64,000 nucleotides of DNA. Source: Pseudodesulfovibrio sp. GTDB taxonomy: Bacteria; Desulfobacterota; Desulfovibrionia; Desulfovibrionales; Desulfovibrionaceae. The notes beneath the pieces were generated by a model. That model was not told the origin of the DNA. It did not search any database and worked only from the letters and a program-made list of their open reading frames with translations. Below, one piece after another: positions 33,358 to 42,061 of the stretch. The translations under genes and the position numbers were made by a program. The stretch covers positions 186,001-250,000 of the forward strand of contig JADGEX010000001.1 of assembly GCA_016744135.1 (NCBI GenBank), read 5' to 3'. The stretch's first letter is position 1. Each line of letters opens with the position of its first letter.

Positions 33358-34491
33358 TTAATCGAGTGTCCGGCGGTATCTTTTCAAGCCGATGACAACA
33401 ATTATTATCCAGAAAATGAGGATCGGCCAAATATGATGGATTGATTCTTCAAAGTTATTACCTTTGAGAAGGATTCCTCTGATAAGGCGAAGGTAGTGTG
33501 TTAGGGGAAGAATTGAACCGACAGCCTGTGCCCATTGAGGCATTCCCCTGAAAGGAAACATGAATCCTGAGAGCAAAAGGGATGGCAGAAAGAAAAATAT
33601 GGACATTTGAACGGCTTGGAGTTGGTTCTTGACGACGGTCGAGATTGTGACCCCAACAGAAAGATTTGCTCCGATGAAGATCAGGGAGAGAGCAAACACT
33701 AATGTAACACTTCCGTGCATGGGTACATTAAATAAAAGGCGAGCCGCCAGAATAATTAATGTTATCTGAATATATCCCACCAGAATATAGGGAATGATTT
33801 TCCCAAGCATGACTTCAAGCGGGCTTACAGGGGTGGCAAGTAGGTGCTCCATGGTTCCACGTTCAGATTCTCTTGTAATAGCGAGTGACGTAATCATGAC
33901 GAGCGTGAGTGTTAAAATGACGCCGATTAGCCCTGGGACAATGTTGTACTGGCTTTCCGCTTCAGGATTGTAATCATTATGGATACGAATATCGACCGGA
34001 GGCAGGCTCTGATTGAGTTTAGCAGCTGGTCCTTTGAGTTCTTTGGCGAGGGCCCGTCGGATAATTTCAGGGAATGAACCTGCGGCATTGCCGGTTGCCA
34101 TCGGGTCTGTTGCATCAGCTTCAAGAAGCAGAACAGGCCTATCATTGCGGAGCAGGTCGCGCTCGAATTGTTCGGGTATCGTAACGACGAATTGGACTAG
34201 TCCTTCTCGGATGAGCCTAGTGGCTTCGGCACGAGTTTTTGGATGGTGCGTAATGTCAAAGAAGGTACTTGTTTGCATCCCGGTTATAATGGCTCGGGAG
34301 AATTGTGAATTATCCGCAGAAAGCACTGCCGTGGGCAGGTGGCGCGGATCCGAGTTGATGGCATATCCGAAAAGAACCAACTGAATGAGTGGAATACCGA
34401 TCATCATGGCAAAGGTGAGTCTGTCCCTTCGCATTTGTATGAATTCTTTGCTGACCATTGCAATGAATCGTCTGAGGGAAAAGAAGGTCAT
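33358..34491 (-). CDS. ABC-2 type transport permease
   Basis: This 377-residue permease has an N-terminal membrane segment (DRLTFAMMIGIPLIQLVLFG), a large periplasmic domain (about 50–170) and five more membrane segments. It also has the ABC-2 signature region AITRESERGTMEHLLATPVS near residue 210. It resembles YhhJ/YbhS-type drug or peptide exporters. Its start overlaps the ATPase gene by four bases, and a HlyD-type lipoprotein gene precedes both. The three should form one efflux complex; the substrate cannot be inferred. Confidence 0.9.
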   Translation of the reverse strand: MTFFSLRRFIAMVSKEFIQMRRDRLTFAMMIGIPLIQLVLFGYAINSDPRHLPTAVLSADNSQFSRAIITGMQTSTFFDITHHPKTRAEATRLIREGLVQFVVTIPEQFERDLLRNDRPVLLLEADATDPMATGNAAGSFPEIIRRALAKELKGPAAKLNQSLPPVDIRIHNDYNPEAESQYNIVPGLIGVILTLTLVMITSLAITRESERGTMEHLLATPVSPLEVMLGKIIPYILVGYIQITLIILAARLLFNVPMHGSVTLVFALSLIFIGANLSVGVTISTVVKNQLQAVQMSIFFFLPSLLLSGFMFPFRGMPQWAQAVGSILPLTHYLRLIRGILLKGNNFEESIHHIWPILIFWIIIVVIGLKRYRRTLD

Positions 34492-35423
34492 TCCAGATCC
34501 CCTTTGCTTTGCTGCATCAGGTCAATGAAAACTTCTTCAAGGCTGGTATCTATCAGAGTCCAGTCATAAGGGTGTTTTTGAAATGGTTTGATATGCTTTT
34601 CAAGGAGTTCGGCATTTCTGCCACTGACATGAAGTGTGTTTCCAAAGGCAACAACCTGATCAATGTCGGGAAGTGTTTTGAGTTGTTCAGAAAGGGCGTG
34701 AAGCGCTCCCTCGCCATTCGTAAGGCTAACGTTCCATGTCGTCAGTTGTGCGTTCCTGATCATTTCTTCAACAGTACCAGTCGCGAGAAGGGTGCCATAC
34801 GCAATATATGCGAGTCTGTGGCATCGTTCGGCTTCATCCATGTAATGTGTGCTGATAAGGGCTGTGATGCCTTGAGAAGCAAGGGTGTGCACTTGGTCCC
34901 AGAAATCTCTGCGTGCACCTGGGTCCACGCCAGCAGTTGGTTCATCCAGAAGGAGCAACTTGGGGGAATGGAGTGTGCTGACACCGAGGGAAAGTCTTTG
35001 TTTCCAGCCTCCAGAGAGATTTCCTGCCAGTTGCTTTTCAAAGGGACCAAGTCCCATTCTTTCAATACATTCGCCTGCTTTTCGTGTTGGATTGTTTAAG
35101 CCAAATACACGAGCCGTGAATTCAATGTTTTCTCTGACAGTCAAGTCTTCGTATAAACTGAATCTTTGCGTCATGTATCCAACATGTGGTTTGATGCGGG
35201 CGGATTCATTGATAACGTCATAACCAAGACAAGTTCCAGAGCCGGAATTCGGCTTGAGGAGTCCACATAGCATGCGGATAGACGTTGTTTTCCCTGATCC
35301 GTTTGGACCGAGAAAACCGTAAATTTCACCCTTGCGGATTTTCATGTCCAGATTGTTGACAACGTTTTTTGGACCAAAGGATTTAGTCAACCCCTGCACG
35401 TCGATGATTATATCAGAGGGCAT
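34488..35423 (-). CDS. ABC transporter ATP-binding protein
   Basis: The 311-residue ATPase has Walker A GPNGSGKTTS (about residue 40), Q-loop GYMTQRFSLYEDLTV, the signature LSGGWKQRLSLG and Walker B LLLLDEPTAGVDPG, followed by the switch His (ISTHYMDEAERC). The C-terminal 80 residues are the usual regulatory extension of single-domain exporter ATPases. It overlaps the permease gene (ATGA) and lies 17 bases after the HlyD-type gene. Confidence 0.94.
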   Translation of the reverse strand: MPSDIIIDVQGLTKSFGPKNVVNNLDMKIRKGEIYGFLGPNGSGKTTSIRMLCGLLKPNSGSGTCLGYDVINESARIKPHVGYMTQRFSLYEDLTVRENIEFTARVFGLNNPTRKAGECIERMGLGPFEKQLAGNLSGGWKQRLSLGVSTLHSPKLLLLDEPTAGVDPGARRDFWDQVHTLASQGITALISTHYMDEAERCHRLAYIAYGTLLATGTVEEMIRNAQLTTWNVSLTNGEGALHALSEQLKTLPDIDQVVAFGNTLHVSGRNAELLEKHIKPFQKHPYDWTLIDTSLEEVFIDLMQQSKGDLE

Positions 35424-35440
35424 ACGCTAAACAGTTAGTT

Positions 35441-36406
35441 TTATTGAGCAAGTGCGGGAATAGTGATATCGATTGGCTGCCCTGGGTGGAGTTGAGTGGC
35501 ATCTTCTCGTGATGATTTACCCTTGAGCATAAAGACGAGTTTTGCTCGACTTTGACTGGAATAGATTACGGGTGGAGTGAATTCGGCCTCAGGCGAAATG
35601 TACGAAATTGTTACATCAATTGGCTTTTCAGCTCCGTCATATGTTACGATTGCTTTTTGGCCTTGTTGAATTTTTCCGACGATTGTTTGAGGGACATAGA
35701 ATCGAACTTCAACATTTTCCGGTGGTAACAAGGATACGACCGGCTGTCCGGGAGATATCCATTCGCCGACTCTGAAAAGGGTATCAAATACGAATGCGGA
35801 ACTGGGTGCTGAACGTATTTTTTGGTCAAAATTCCATTGAGCCTGATCAAGCATGGCTTGGGCTTGTAGCACTGCCGCCATGGCCGCTCTTATTTCATCA
35901 CTGCGTGCGCCGAGTCGTGCCGTTGTCAAGTCTGCTGTCATCTGTTTGACCTGTTGAATTTTTTGATCATAGTCACTTTTTGATCTGTCTAGTTCTTCCT
36001 GAGAGATCGTTTTTTCGGCGATGAGTTTTACGCGGCGCAAATATTCGATTTTTGCCAAGGCCGCCGAGGCTTTTGCCTGTCTGAGTTGGGCCTGGATTGA
36101 TGCGATCTCTGATGGGCGCTGTCCTTTTTCAAGGTTGGCGAGATTGTCTTGTGCGCGATGCAATCCGTGTGTGGCTTCATCTACAGCGGCTTTCTCGAAA
36201 TTTCGCTCTAGAGCAAAAAGAGGGGCGTTTTGGGGGATGGTTTGCCCTCTAGAGACAGAGAGGTCATTGAGAGTCCCTCCAATTGGAGATGCGACAAGAA
36301 CATATTCTCCTTCAACATACCCCTGAAAGACGTTGGTCGGTCCCTCCGAGCAAGCAGCGATGAGGAAAATAAAGCCGGTAAAGATGAAAAATGTCTTTTT
36401 TATCAT
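35441..36406 (-). CDS. HlyD-family membrane fusion lipoprotein
   Basis: This 321-residue protein has a signal peptide with lipobox LIAAC at Cys19, so it is probably a lipoprotein in the periplasm. It has a barrel-sandwich hybrid around residues 30–60 and 200–225 (VASPIGGTLNDLSVSRGQ, YVEGEYVLVASP). A long paired coiled-coil (about 65–190) with repeated heptads and a beta-barrel at the C-terminus complete the fold. It would link the ABC exporter in the inner membrane to an outer-membrane channel. The gene is the first of a three-gene operon. Confidence 0.9.
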   Translation of the reverse strand: MIKKTFFIFTGFIFLIAACSEGPTNVFQGYVEGEYVLVASPIGGTLNDLSVSRGQTIPQNAPLFALERNFEKAAVDEATHGLHRAQDNLANLEKGQRPSEIASIQAQLRQAKASAALAKIEYLRRVKLIAEKTISQEELDRSKSDYDQKIQQVKQMTADLTTARLGARSDEIRAAMAAVLQAQAMLDQAQWNFDQKIRSAPSSAFVFDTLFRVGEWISPGQPVVSLLPPENVEVRFYVPQTIVGKIQQGQKAIVTYDGAEKPIDVTISYISPEAEFTPPVIYSSQSRAKLVFMLKGKSSREDATQLHPGQPIDITIPALAQ

Positions 36407-36578
36407 GGTGTATTAGTTTTGTTGAGTGTGCAACAAAGTACGCCTGTTCGAACAAAAAAACAATCTATCAAGGGAAGAAACCATATTGGTTTTCAGTTTT
36501 GAATGTCTGAAAGGCGTGAGGGTTTGAATTGTTTTTAGTCCAACATGCCTGAGAAGGCTTTTATTCAGCGAAAAAAAG

Positions 36579-36610
36579 AATCCCGTAAATCATTATGATT
36601 TACGGGATTC
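36579..36610. terminator. hairpin between HlyD gene and tRNA-Met
   Basis: Arms GAATCCCGTAAATCA and TGATTTACGGGATTC pair perfectly with a two-base loop. It lies downstream of the minus-strand tRNA-Met and upstream of the efflux operon, so it probably ends the tRNA transcript. Confidence 0.75.
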
Positions 36611-36620
36611 ATTTCAATCG

Positions 36621-36698
36621 TGGTAGCGAGGAGAGGACTTGAACCTCCGACTCTACGGATATGAGCCGTATGCTCTAACCAACTGAGCTACCTCGCCA
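36621..36698 (-). tRNA. tRNA-Met (anticodon CAT)
   Basis: The gene is 78 bases including an encoded CCA. The acceptor stem TGGCGAG pairs with CTCGCTA, there is a D-arm AGCTCAGTTGGTTAGAGC, an anticodon loop CTCATAT and a T-arm GAGGTTCAAGTCCTC. The CAT anticodon and D-arm suggest elongator Met; a tRNA-Ile with modified C34 is not excluded. Confidence 0.93.
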
Positions 36699-36789
36699 CA
36701 TTTGTTTCGCCCAAGCGAGGACAGCTTATAGAACGTCTTTTTGTGCTTGGCAAGAGGAAAATTGAAATATTTCGTTTTTTTGGAACATA

Positions 36790-37581
36790 TTACAAATACA
36801 GGAGAATCAAAGGAGCGAGTGCCAACCGGTAAATAGCGAATGGGCGCAAGGTTAATTTACCAAGAAGATAGATGAATCCTTTGATTGCCAACCAAGCAGA
36901 AATGAAAGAAACAAAGAATCCGATAAAGAGGAAAAGGAAGTCTCCTCCATGGAAAAGTTGGTAATTTTTCGATAGGTCGTAGCCCGTTGCTGCGAACATG
37001 ATCGGAACGGCTGCGATGAATGAATATTCTGCAGCTACGGTGCGACGTGCACCAAGCAGCATGCCGCCCATGATGGTCGCGGCAGATCGTGAAAAGCCGG
37101 GCCAGAGGGCCAAGCATTGGAATAAGCCGATGCCCAGAGCGAGTTTAGGTGTTATTTCATCGAGGGAGATTGTTTTTTCTGATTTGTTCATTCCTTCGAC
37201 TATAAAAATAAGAACTGCGCCGACAGCCAAGGCTATTGCCACAGTGGTAGGGCTGAACAAATATTGTTTGATATAACTGTGTGTGAGCAATCCAAGTATG
37301 GATGCCGGAAGGGATGTCAGGAAGAGGAGCCATAAGCCGTAGATTCCAGAAAATTTCTGATTTGAATTTGGCCGCAGTAGGCCGAGGAAGCGATCCCAAT
37401 ACAAAACGACAACGGCCAGAATGGCACCGAGTTGAATGACGATTTCAAACGTTTCGGCCTTGGGGCCGGTAAAGTCGAGTAAGTGCCCGGTTATGATGAG
37501 ATGTCCGGTGCTCGATATGGGTAGAAACTCGGTCAGTCCTTCAACTATTCCGAGAATGACCGCGATATACCATGGTGCCAT
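36790..37581 (-). CDS. uppP: undecaprenyl-diphosphatase UppP/BacA
   Basis: I start at MAPWYIAVILGIVEGLTEF (ATG 37581, 263 residues), where the family's usual N-terminus begins; the extra 45 residues upstream are not family-like. Motif EGLTEFLPISSTGHLI is present near residue 12, and the catalytic PGFSRSAATIMGGMLLGARR near residue 155. The membrane segments follow the family's pattern. It dephosphorylates undecaprenyl pyrophosphate to recycle the cell-wall lipid carrier and gives bacitracin resistance when abundant. It is divergent from the small gene at 37719. Confidence 0.93.
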   Translation of the reverse strand: MAPWYIAVILGIVEGLTEFLPISSTGHLIITGHLLDFTGPKAETFEIVIQLGAILAVVVLYWDRFLGLLRPNSNQKFSGIYGLWLLFLTSLPASILGLLTHSYIKQYLFSPTTVAIALAVGAVLIFIVEGMNKSEKTISLDEITPKLALGIGLFQCLALWPGFSRSAATIMGGMLLGARRTVAAEYSFIAAVPIMFAATGYDLSKNYQLFHGGDFLFLFIGFFVSFISAWLAIKGFIYLLGKLTLRPFAIYRLALAPLILLYL

Positions 37582-37718
37582 GTGAGCCTCATGCGAAGAA
37601 AAATGTTGATATTTAGGCTTGAACGTTGGGCCTAGCCCAACTAAGAGTCTCTTGCAAGCCCTTGAATGCTGGTGTATTTGATTAAGTTGAACCTTTGACC
37701 ATTTTTCAGGAGTCATTC

Positions 37719-37901
37719 ATGACAACCATTATGCCGCAGAGCGAACTGATGCGCAAAGCTGTTGCTTGGATCAGTGAAAAAACAAAAAATAATCCAGACA
37801 GCAAATTTGTTGCATTGGTTGAAAAAGCCGCAGTACGCTTCAATCTCTCGCCCAAAGATGTCGAGTTCCTTCAGCGTTTTTTTAAAAAAAGTCAGGACTA
37901 G
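37719..37901 (+). CDS. small conserved-looking protein, first gene of the lptFG operon
   Basis: Starting at ATG 37719 with CAGGAG upstream gives a 60-residue soluble protein (MPQSELMRKAVAWIS ... FNLSPKDVEFLQRFFKK). It is helical and mixed-charged, with no Cys. It lies nine bases before lptF. I do not know a function. The close spacing suggests it is translated with the lipopolysaccharide export genes. Confidence 0.65.
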   Translation: MTTIMPQSELMRKAVAWISEKTKNNPDSKFVALVEKAAVRFNLSPKDVEFLQRFFKKSQD

Positions 37902-37910
37902 AATCCGCCT

Positions 37911-39077
37911 GTGCAAATTCTTCACCGACAAATATTTCGTGAACTACTCAAGCTGTTTGGCCTGACTGTTTCCTGTCTTTTGGGGCTTATCCTGATTGGC
38001 AGAATGTTACAGTTGCGTTCTTTGTTTTTATCTCAGGACATTGGTTTTTTTAATATATTGCAGCTTTTCTTCTACCTAACGCCATTTTTTTTGCTACTTA
38101 TCACGCCTATCGCCACCATGCTGAGCGTGTTTTTGACGTTTTTACGTATGAGTACGGACAATGAATTGACCGCACTCAAGGCGAATGGGGTCAGTCTTTA
38201 CAAGATGTTACCTGCACCATTGGCGTTTTGTACCCTGTGTACTTTATTTACCTTATTTATTTCATCCTGGGGGCTTGCATGGGGAATGGACATGTTCAAG
38301 ACCAAACTTTATCAGTTTGCCAGGACACATTCTAAATTTGCATTGCAGCCGGGGGTTTTTAACAAGGAATTCCCTGGTATTACTTTTTATGCGCATCAAG
38401 TGGACAATGAGAAAGGCGAATTGAAGTTTGCTTTTGTTCGTGACGAGTCTATCAAGGGGACTTCTGTTGTGGTCGTAGCCCCTGAAGCACAGATTGAATC
38501 TACAGCCGCGACAGCGGAAATTCGAATTACGTTTAAGAACGGAAATATCTTTCGAAAGAGTGGAGAAGAACTGAATATCCTCAAATTTGGTACATATGCC
38601 ATCAGACTTGATCTTGGTAAGTTGCTCATGGGATTTAATTTTAATGAAGACAAGGCCAAGGATATGCCGTTGTCTCGGTTGAGTGCCATCCGTAATGATC
38701 ACAACGAAGCGCCGGGTCGTGGCGATCGGTTTTATCGAAAAGTGAACACCGAATATTTCAAGCGTATTACATTGCCGATTGGATGCCTTGTGCTTGGTAT
38801 GTTTGCTATTCCCATTGCTTCTGCCTTTCGTGGGTTGAAGCAGCAATATGGTCTGCTTTTGTCCATGGGGCTGTTTCTTGTCTATTACACGATGTTTTCT
38901 GTTGGTGTGAGTATGGGAGAGTCTGGGGCTATCCCTCCGGCATATGGCTTGTGGGCGCCTAATTTCGTTTACATATTTGTGGCCTTGATAGGCATGCGCT
39001 ACGCCAACAAAGAACGGATGCCTACTTTTGTTCATTGGCTTATGCATTTACGATTTAATAAGAGGGCGAGCGCATGA
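37911..39077 (+). CDS. lptF: LPS export permease LptF
   Basis: The 388-residue YjgP/YjgQ-family protein starts with GTG. It has three N-terminal membrane segments, a periplasmic beta-jellyroll (residues about 115–260) and three C-terminal membrane segments. The N-terminal MQILHRQIFRELLKLFGLTV and the IPIASAFRGLKQQYGLLLSM region are typical. With LptG it forms the inner-membrane part of the LptB2FG transporter that extracts lipopolysaccharide; the LptB ATPase is not in the window. Its end overlaps the lptG start by four bases. Confidence 0.88.
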   Translation: MQILHRQIFRELLKLFGLTVSCLLGLILIGRMLQLRSLFLSQDIGFFNILQLFFYLTPFFLLLITPIATMLSVFLTFLRMSTDNELTALKANGVSLYKMLPAPLAFCTLCTLFTLFISSWGLAWGMDMFKTKLYQFARTHSKFALQPGVFNKEFPGITFYAHQVDNEKGELKFAFVRDESIKGTSVVVVAPEAQIESTAATAEIRITFKNGNIFRKSGEELNILKFGTYAIRLDLGKLLMGFNFNEDKAKDMPLSRLSAIRNDHNEAPGRGDRFYRKVNTEYFKRITLPIGCLVLGMFAIPIASAFRGLKQQYGLLLSMGLFLVYYTMFSVGVSMGESGAIPPAYGLWAPNFVYIFVALIGMRYANKERMPTFVHWLMHLRFNKRASA

Positions 39078-40222
39078 AGAATATCTTCGGCGTAGGCGTT
39101 CTCAGTCGGTATCTCATTCGGCAGAATCTTTATTTGATGGCTATCTGTCTGGCTGCGGGTACTGGTATTTATCTTTTGTCAGATGTTTTTGATCGTTTGG
39201 ATGATTTTATTCAGGCGGGCTTAGGTGTCGAGACGATTCTTTTCTATTTTGTAGTCAAGATTCCACTTATCGTGTCTCAGTTGATGCCGGCGATTTTTTT
39301 GCTCGCCATGGTTATTCAACTTGGTGTGTTGACCCGATCTCGAGAGATGCTTGCTTTGCGAGCCGGTGGTGTTTCGCTCGCGTGGTTTATCCGTTTTTTT
39401 GTCATCTATGCGATGATATGGAGCGTCGGCCAGTTGGTTTTTTCTCAATTCCTTGGAGTTTTTGGAGAATATGAGGCTAATAGAATTTGGAAAGAGGACG
39501 TTCGGAAGAAGCAACTGGATGAAATGACGATCAAGAATTTATGGTTTCGCGATGGTCCTTTCATTGTGCTGGCGGAAAAGGCCTATCCCGGCAAAAGCAA
39601 AGCAAGTGGTATTACTGTTTATGAATTCACCACGGACAGTCAGGATCTCATCAGAATTTTGAGTGCCAAAAAAGCACTTATTGATGATCACGGATGGGGA
39701 TTATTGGATGTGCACGAACTTGATACCCGAACGTTTATCGGGGTCAGTCGACTATCTCAATTTCTGTCAGTCAGGCAAAATCTCAAGGCGTATGCCGCCG
39801 TGGAGCTCAAGGGAGACAAAGCTCAGTTGCCCTTGTTAGAGCTTTCGCGAGCGATCAAGAAGCTTGAGGAGTCTGGATCTAATGTAGAGATTCTACGAAC
39901 CGTCTGGCATGGTAAACTTTCCTATGCGTTTTCCATGGTGCTTATGGCATTGTTTGCCATGACGTTGATGACGTTCTCTGAGAATCTCTATGCCAACATC
40001 GGGCTGGCATTGATCCTGATTTTTATCCAATACGGGGTCCACGTTGTAGGAGCCACGGCAGGCGAAAAGGGTGTTTTACCACCCATTATGGCGGCCTGGC
40101 TTGGCAACGCCATAATGGGATCCCTGGCATCTCTACGATTGGCTTGGGTAGCTTTACCGAGGTTCCAGATCACAGTCAGGGAATGGATTGGTGGATTGCG
40201 GCTAAACCGCAGTCGATCATAA
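39074..40222 (+). CDS. lptG: LPS export permease LptG
   Basis: The 382-residue partner has the same layout as LptF: it begins GVLSRYLIRQNLYLMAICLA and has the VIQLGVLTRSREMLALRAGG segment after the third helix. A periplasmic domain spans about residues 130–260, and three helices follow, including SYAFSMVLMALFAMTLMTF. Translation is coupled to lptF by ATGA. The 3' end overlaps the engB stop by six bases on the other strand, so the operons converge. Confidence 0.88.
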   Translation: MKNIFGVGVLSRYLIRQNLYLMAICLAAGTGIYLLSDVFDRLDDFIQAGLGVETILFYFVVKIPLIVSQLMPAIFLLAMVIQLGVLTRSREMLALRAGGVSLAWFIRFFVIYAMIWSVGQLVFSQFLGVFGEYEANRIWKEDVRKKQLDEMTIKNLWFRDGPFIVLAEKAYPGKSKASGITVYEFTTDSQDLIRILSAKKALIDDHGWGLLDVHELDTRTFIGVSRLSQFLSVRQNLKAYAAVELKGDKAQLPLLELSRAIKKLEESGSNVEILRTVWHGKLSYAFSMVLMALFAMTLMTFSENLYANIGLALILIFIQYGVHVVGATAGEKGVLPPIMAAWLGNAIMGSLASLRLAWVALPRFQITVREWIGGLRLNRSRS

Positions 40223-40798
40223 TTTCGCGTATTCGCCCAACACATCCCAGAGGTTGTCTTCACCTTTGCCCGTTTTGCTGGAGAACAGCAGGGGATTGTT
40301 CTTTTGTTGCAGGATATCTTTCCATTGACTCTGGAGTTTGGCCAGTTCCCGCTGTTTTGGCTTATCGGCCTTTGTCAAAACTGGGATGACAGGTATGCCG
40401 AGGCTTTTTAGATAGGAAGTTAATTCCATATCAATTTTTTGTGGTGTGAGGCGTGAATCGAGTAGGACAGCAACCGCTTTGAGTTGCGGATTACTGGTCA
40501 TATAGGCCTCAATGAGTTTGGCCCATTTGGCCCGTTCCGTTTTTGAGCATTTGGCATAGCCATAGCCCGGCAAGTCAACAAGGAAGTAACCGTCTGGATT
40601 GACTTTATAATAATTGAGACTTCGGGTTTTTCCTGGCTTGGAACTGATTTTCGCCAATTTTTTTCGTCCCGCCAAGCGGTTGACCAGTGAAGATTTTCCA
40701 ACGTTGGAACGTCCTGCCAAGGCTATCTGGGCCTCGTCGAAGTTCTCAAGTTGCTTGATTTCGTATATTGTTTTGACTAACTCAATGGTTCGGTTCAT
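40217..40798 (-). CDS. engB: ribosome biogenesis GTPase EngB/YihA
   Basis: The best start is ATG 40798 (193 residues); a further 14 residues upstream are not conserved-looking. G1 GRSNVGKSSL, G3 DLPGYGYAK, G4 LTKADK and G5 SSKTG are all present, and the family's KPGKTRSLNYY switch region follows G1. EngB is an essential GTPase in assembly of the 50S ribosomal subunit. The gene stands alone between lptG (convergent) and aroQ (divergent). Confidence 0.94.
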   Translation of the reverse strand: MNRTIELVKTIYEIKQLENFDEAQIALAGRSNVGKSSLVNRLAGRKKLAKISSKPGKTRSLNYYKVNPDGYFLVDLPGYGYAKCSKTERAKWAKLIEAYMTSNPQLKAVAVLLDSRLTPQKIDMELTSYLKSLGIPVIPVLTKADKPKQRELAKLQSQWKDILQQKNNPLLFSSKTGKGEDNLWDVLGEYAKL

Positions 40799-40908
40799 AA
40801 AGAAATACCGCTCTTGCTTATGGTTTTCATCAAGCCCCACCTTTCGTCATTTTTAGGGGGAGAGTCAAGGCAAGGAAGCGAAAAATTTTGGAATAGAGGG
40901 AAATGGGC

Positions 40909-41367
40909 ATGGCCAAACTCGATATTTTGATACTGAATGGTCCGAATTTGGGACATATAGGCAAGCGGCAACCGGAAATTTATGGTTCGCAAACCATAGA
41001 TGATATGCCCGTCTTGTTGGAAAAGACCATGGGCAAGGCTGCTGAAGATATTGCCCTCACACATTTTCAATCTAATTCTGAAGGCGCTCTTATTGATCGT
41101 CTGGAACTGGCCAGAGAAGAAGGTATTGACGGTATTGTGTTTAATGCTGGGGCATATACTCACACAAGCCTTGCCATTTCCGATTGTCTGGCCTGGATAG
41201 ATATTCCGTGCGTGGAAGTGCATATAAGCAACATCTGGGCGCGGACGGATAAGCCTCTTAGACAGCAATCACTCATGGGTGACTGCTGTGTGGGTGTCAT
41301 TGCCGGATTTGGTATTCTGGGGTATGTCCTTGGCGTTCAGGCGTTGTACGAACGTCTGGCTAGGTAA
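40909..41367 (+). CDS. aroQ: 3-dehydroquinate dehydratase, type II
   Basis: ATG 40909 has GAGGG at a good distance (eight bases), unlike ATG 40903, and gives 152 residues, the normal length. Catalytic motifs are ILNGPNLGHIGKRQPEIYG with the flexible-loop Arg and Tyr, HFQSNSEGALIDRL, the NAGAYTHTSLAI His and EVHISNIWAR. It dehydrates 3-dehydroquinate in the shikimate pathway as a dodecamer. Efp follows 48 bases downstream, a common pairing in bacteria. Confidence 0.93.
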   Translation: MAKLDILILNGPNLGHIGKRQPEIYGSQTIDDMPVLLEKTMGKAAEDIALTHFQSNSEGALIDRLELAREEGIDGIVFNAGAYTHTSLAISDCLAWIDIPCVEVHISNIWARTDKPLRQQSLMGDCCVGVIAGFGILGYVLGVQALYERLAR

Positions 41368-41415
41368 AATTCTTGAAAATAACCGGACTGACCGGGTAAA
41401 CGTTTTGGAGTAGAT

Positions 41416-41973
41416 ATGATTTCAACCAAAGATTTCAGGACCGGCCTGAAGATTGAAATAGACGGAAAACCTTTTGAAATCGTCGAATTTCAACATTTCA
41501 AACCAGGTAAGGGCGGTGCCATGATGCGCACCAAACTTCGTCATATGAGAACCGGTCAGGTTTTGGATAAGACTTTCCGTTCCGGCGAGAAGGTCAAAAA
41601 GCCGGATATGGTCGTCGTCGGTATGCAGTTTATTTATAAAGACGGGACTGATTATGTTTTCATGGACCTTGAGACCTACGAACAAATGAATGTTCCTGCC
41701 GAAAATGTCGGTGAGAAGGGTGGGTATATCAAGGAAGGCGACACCGTGAAGGTTCTGTTGTATAATGGTGAGCTTATTGGCGTTGATTTGCCTGCCAATG
41801 TCAACCTGACTGTTTCCCAGACCGACCCGGGTGTGCAGGGTGATCGTGTCAGTAATGCGACCAAGCCCGCCACCCTTGAAACCGGCCTTAAGATCAATGT
41901 ACCGCTCTTCATTAACGAAGGCGAGACGATTAAGGTTGACACCCGCAACGGAGACTATCTGGGACGCGAATAA
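41416..41973 (+). CDS. efp: translation elongation factor P
   Basis: The 185-residue protein has the KOW-like domain with the modifiable lysine in [14 protein letters not shown] (Lys near 34), an OB domain, and the C-terminal OB with [20 protein letters not shown]. It relieves ribosome stalling at proline runs. The residue context at Lys34 suits lysine-type modification; the modifying enzymes are not in this window. A terminator separates it from ftsK. Confidence 0.96.
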   Translation: MISTKDFRTGLKIEIDGKPFEIVEFQHFKPGKGGAMMRTKLRHMRTGQVLDKTFRSGEKVKKPDMVVVGMQFIYKDGTDYVFMDLETYEQMNVPAENVGEKGGYIKEGDTVKVLLYNGELIGVDLPANVNLTVSQTDPGVQGDRVSNATKPATLETGLKINVPLFINEGETIKVDTRNGDYLGRE

Positions 41974-42007
41974 AGCGGACTTGCAACTCGTTGTGAAAAT
42001 TGCGTAA

Positions 42008-42047
42008 AAAGGGTCGTGGACAGCGTACTGTCCAGGACCTTTTTTTA
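42008..42047 (+). terminator. rho-independent terminator after efp
   Basis: Arms around GGGTCGTGGACAG and CTGTCCAGGACC form an imperfect hairpin followed by seven T. Confidence 0.85.
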
Positions 42048-42061
42048 CAAAGCGAGACCAC

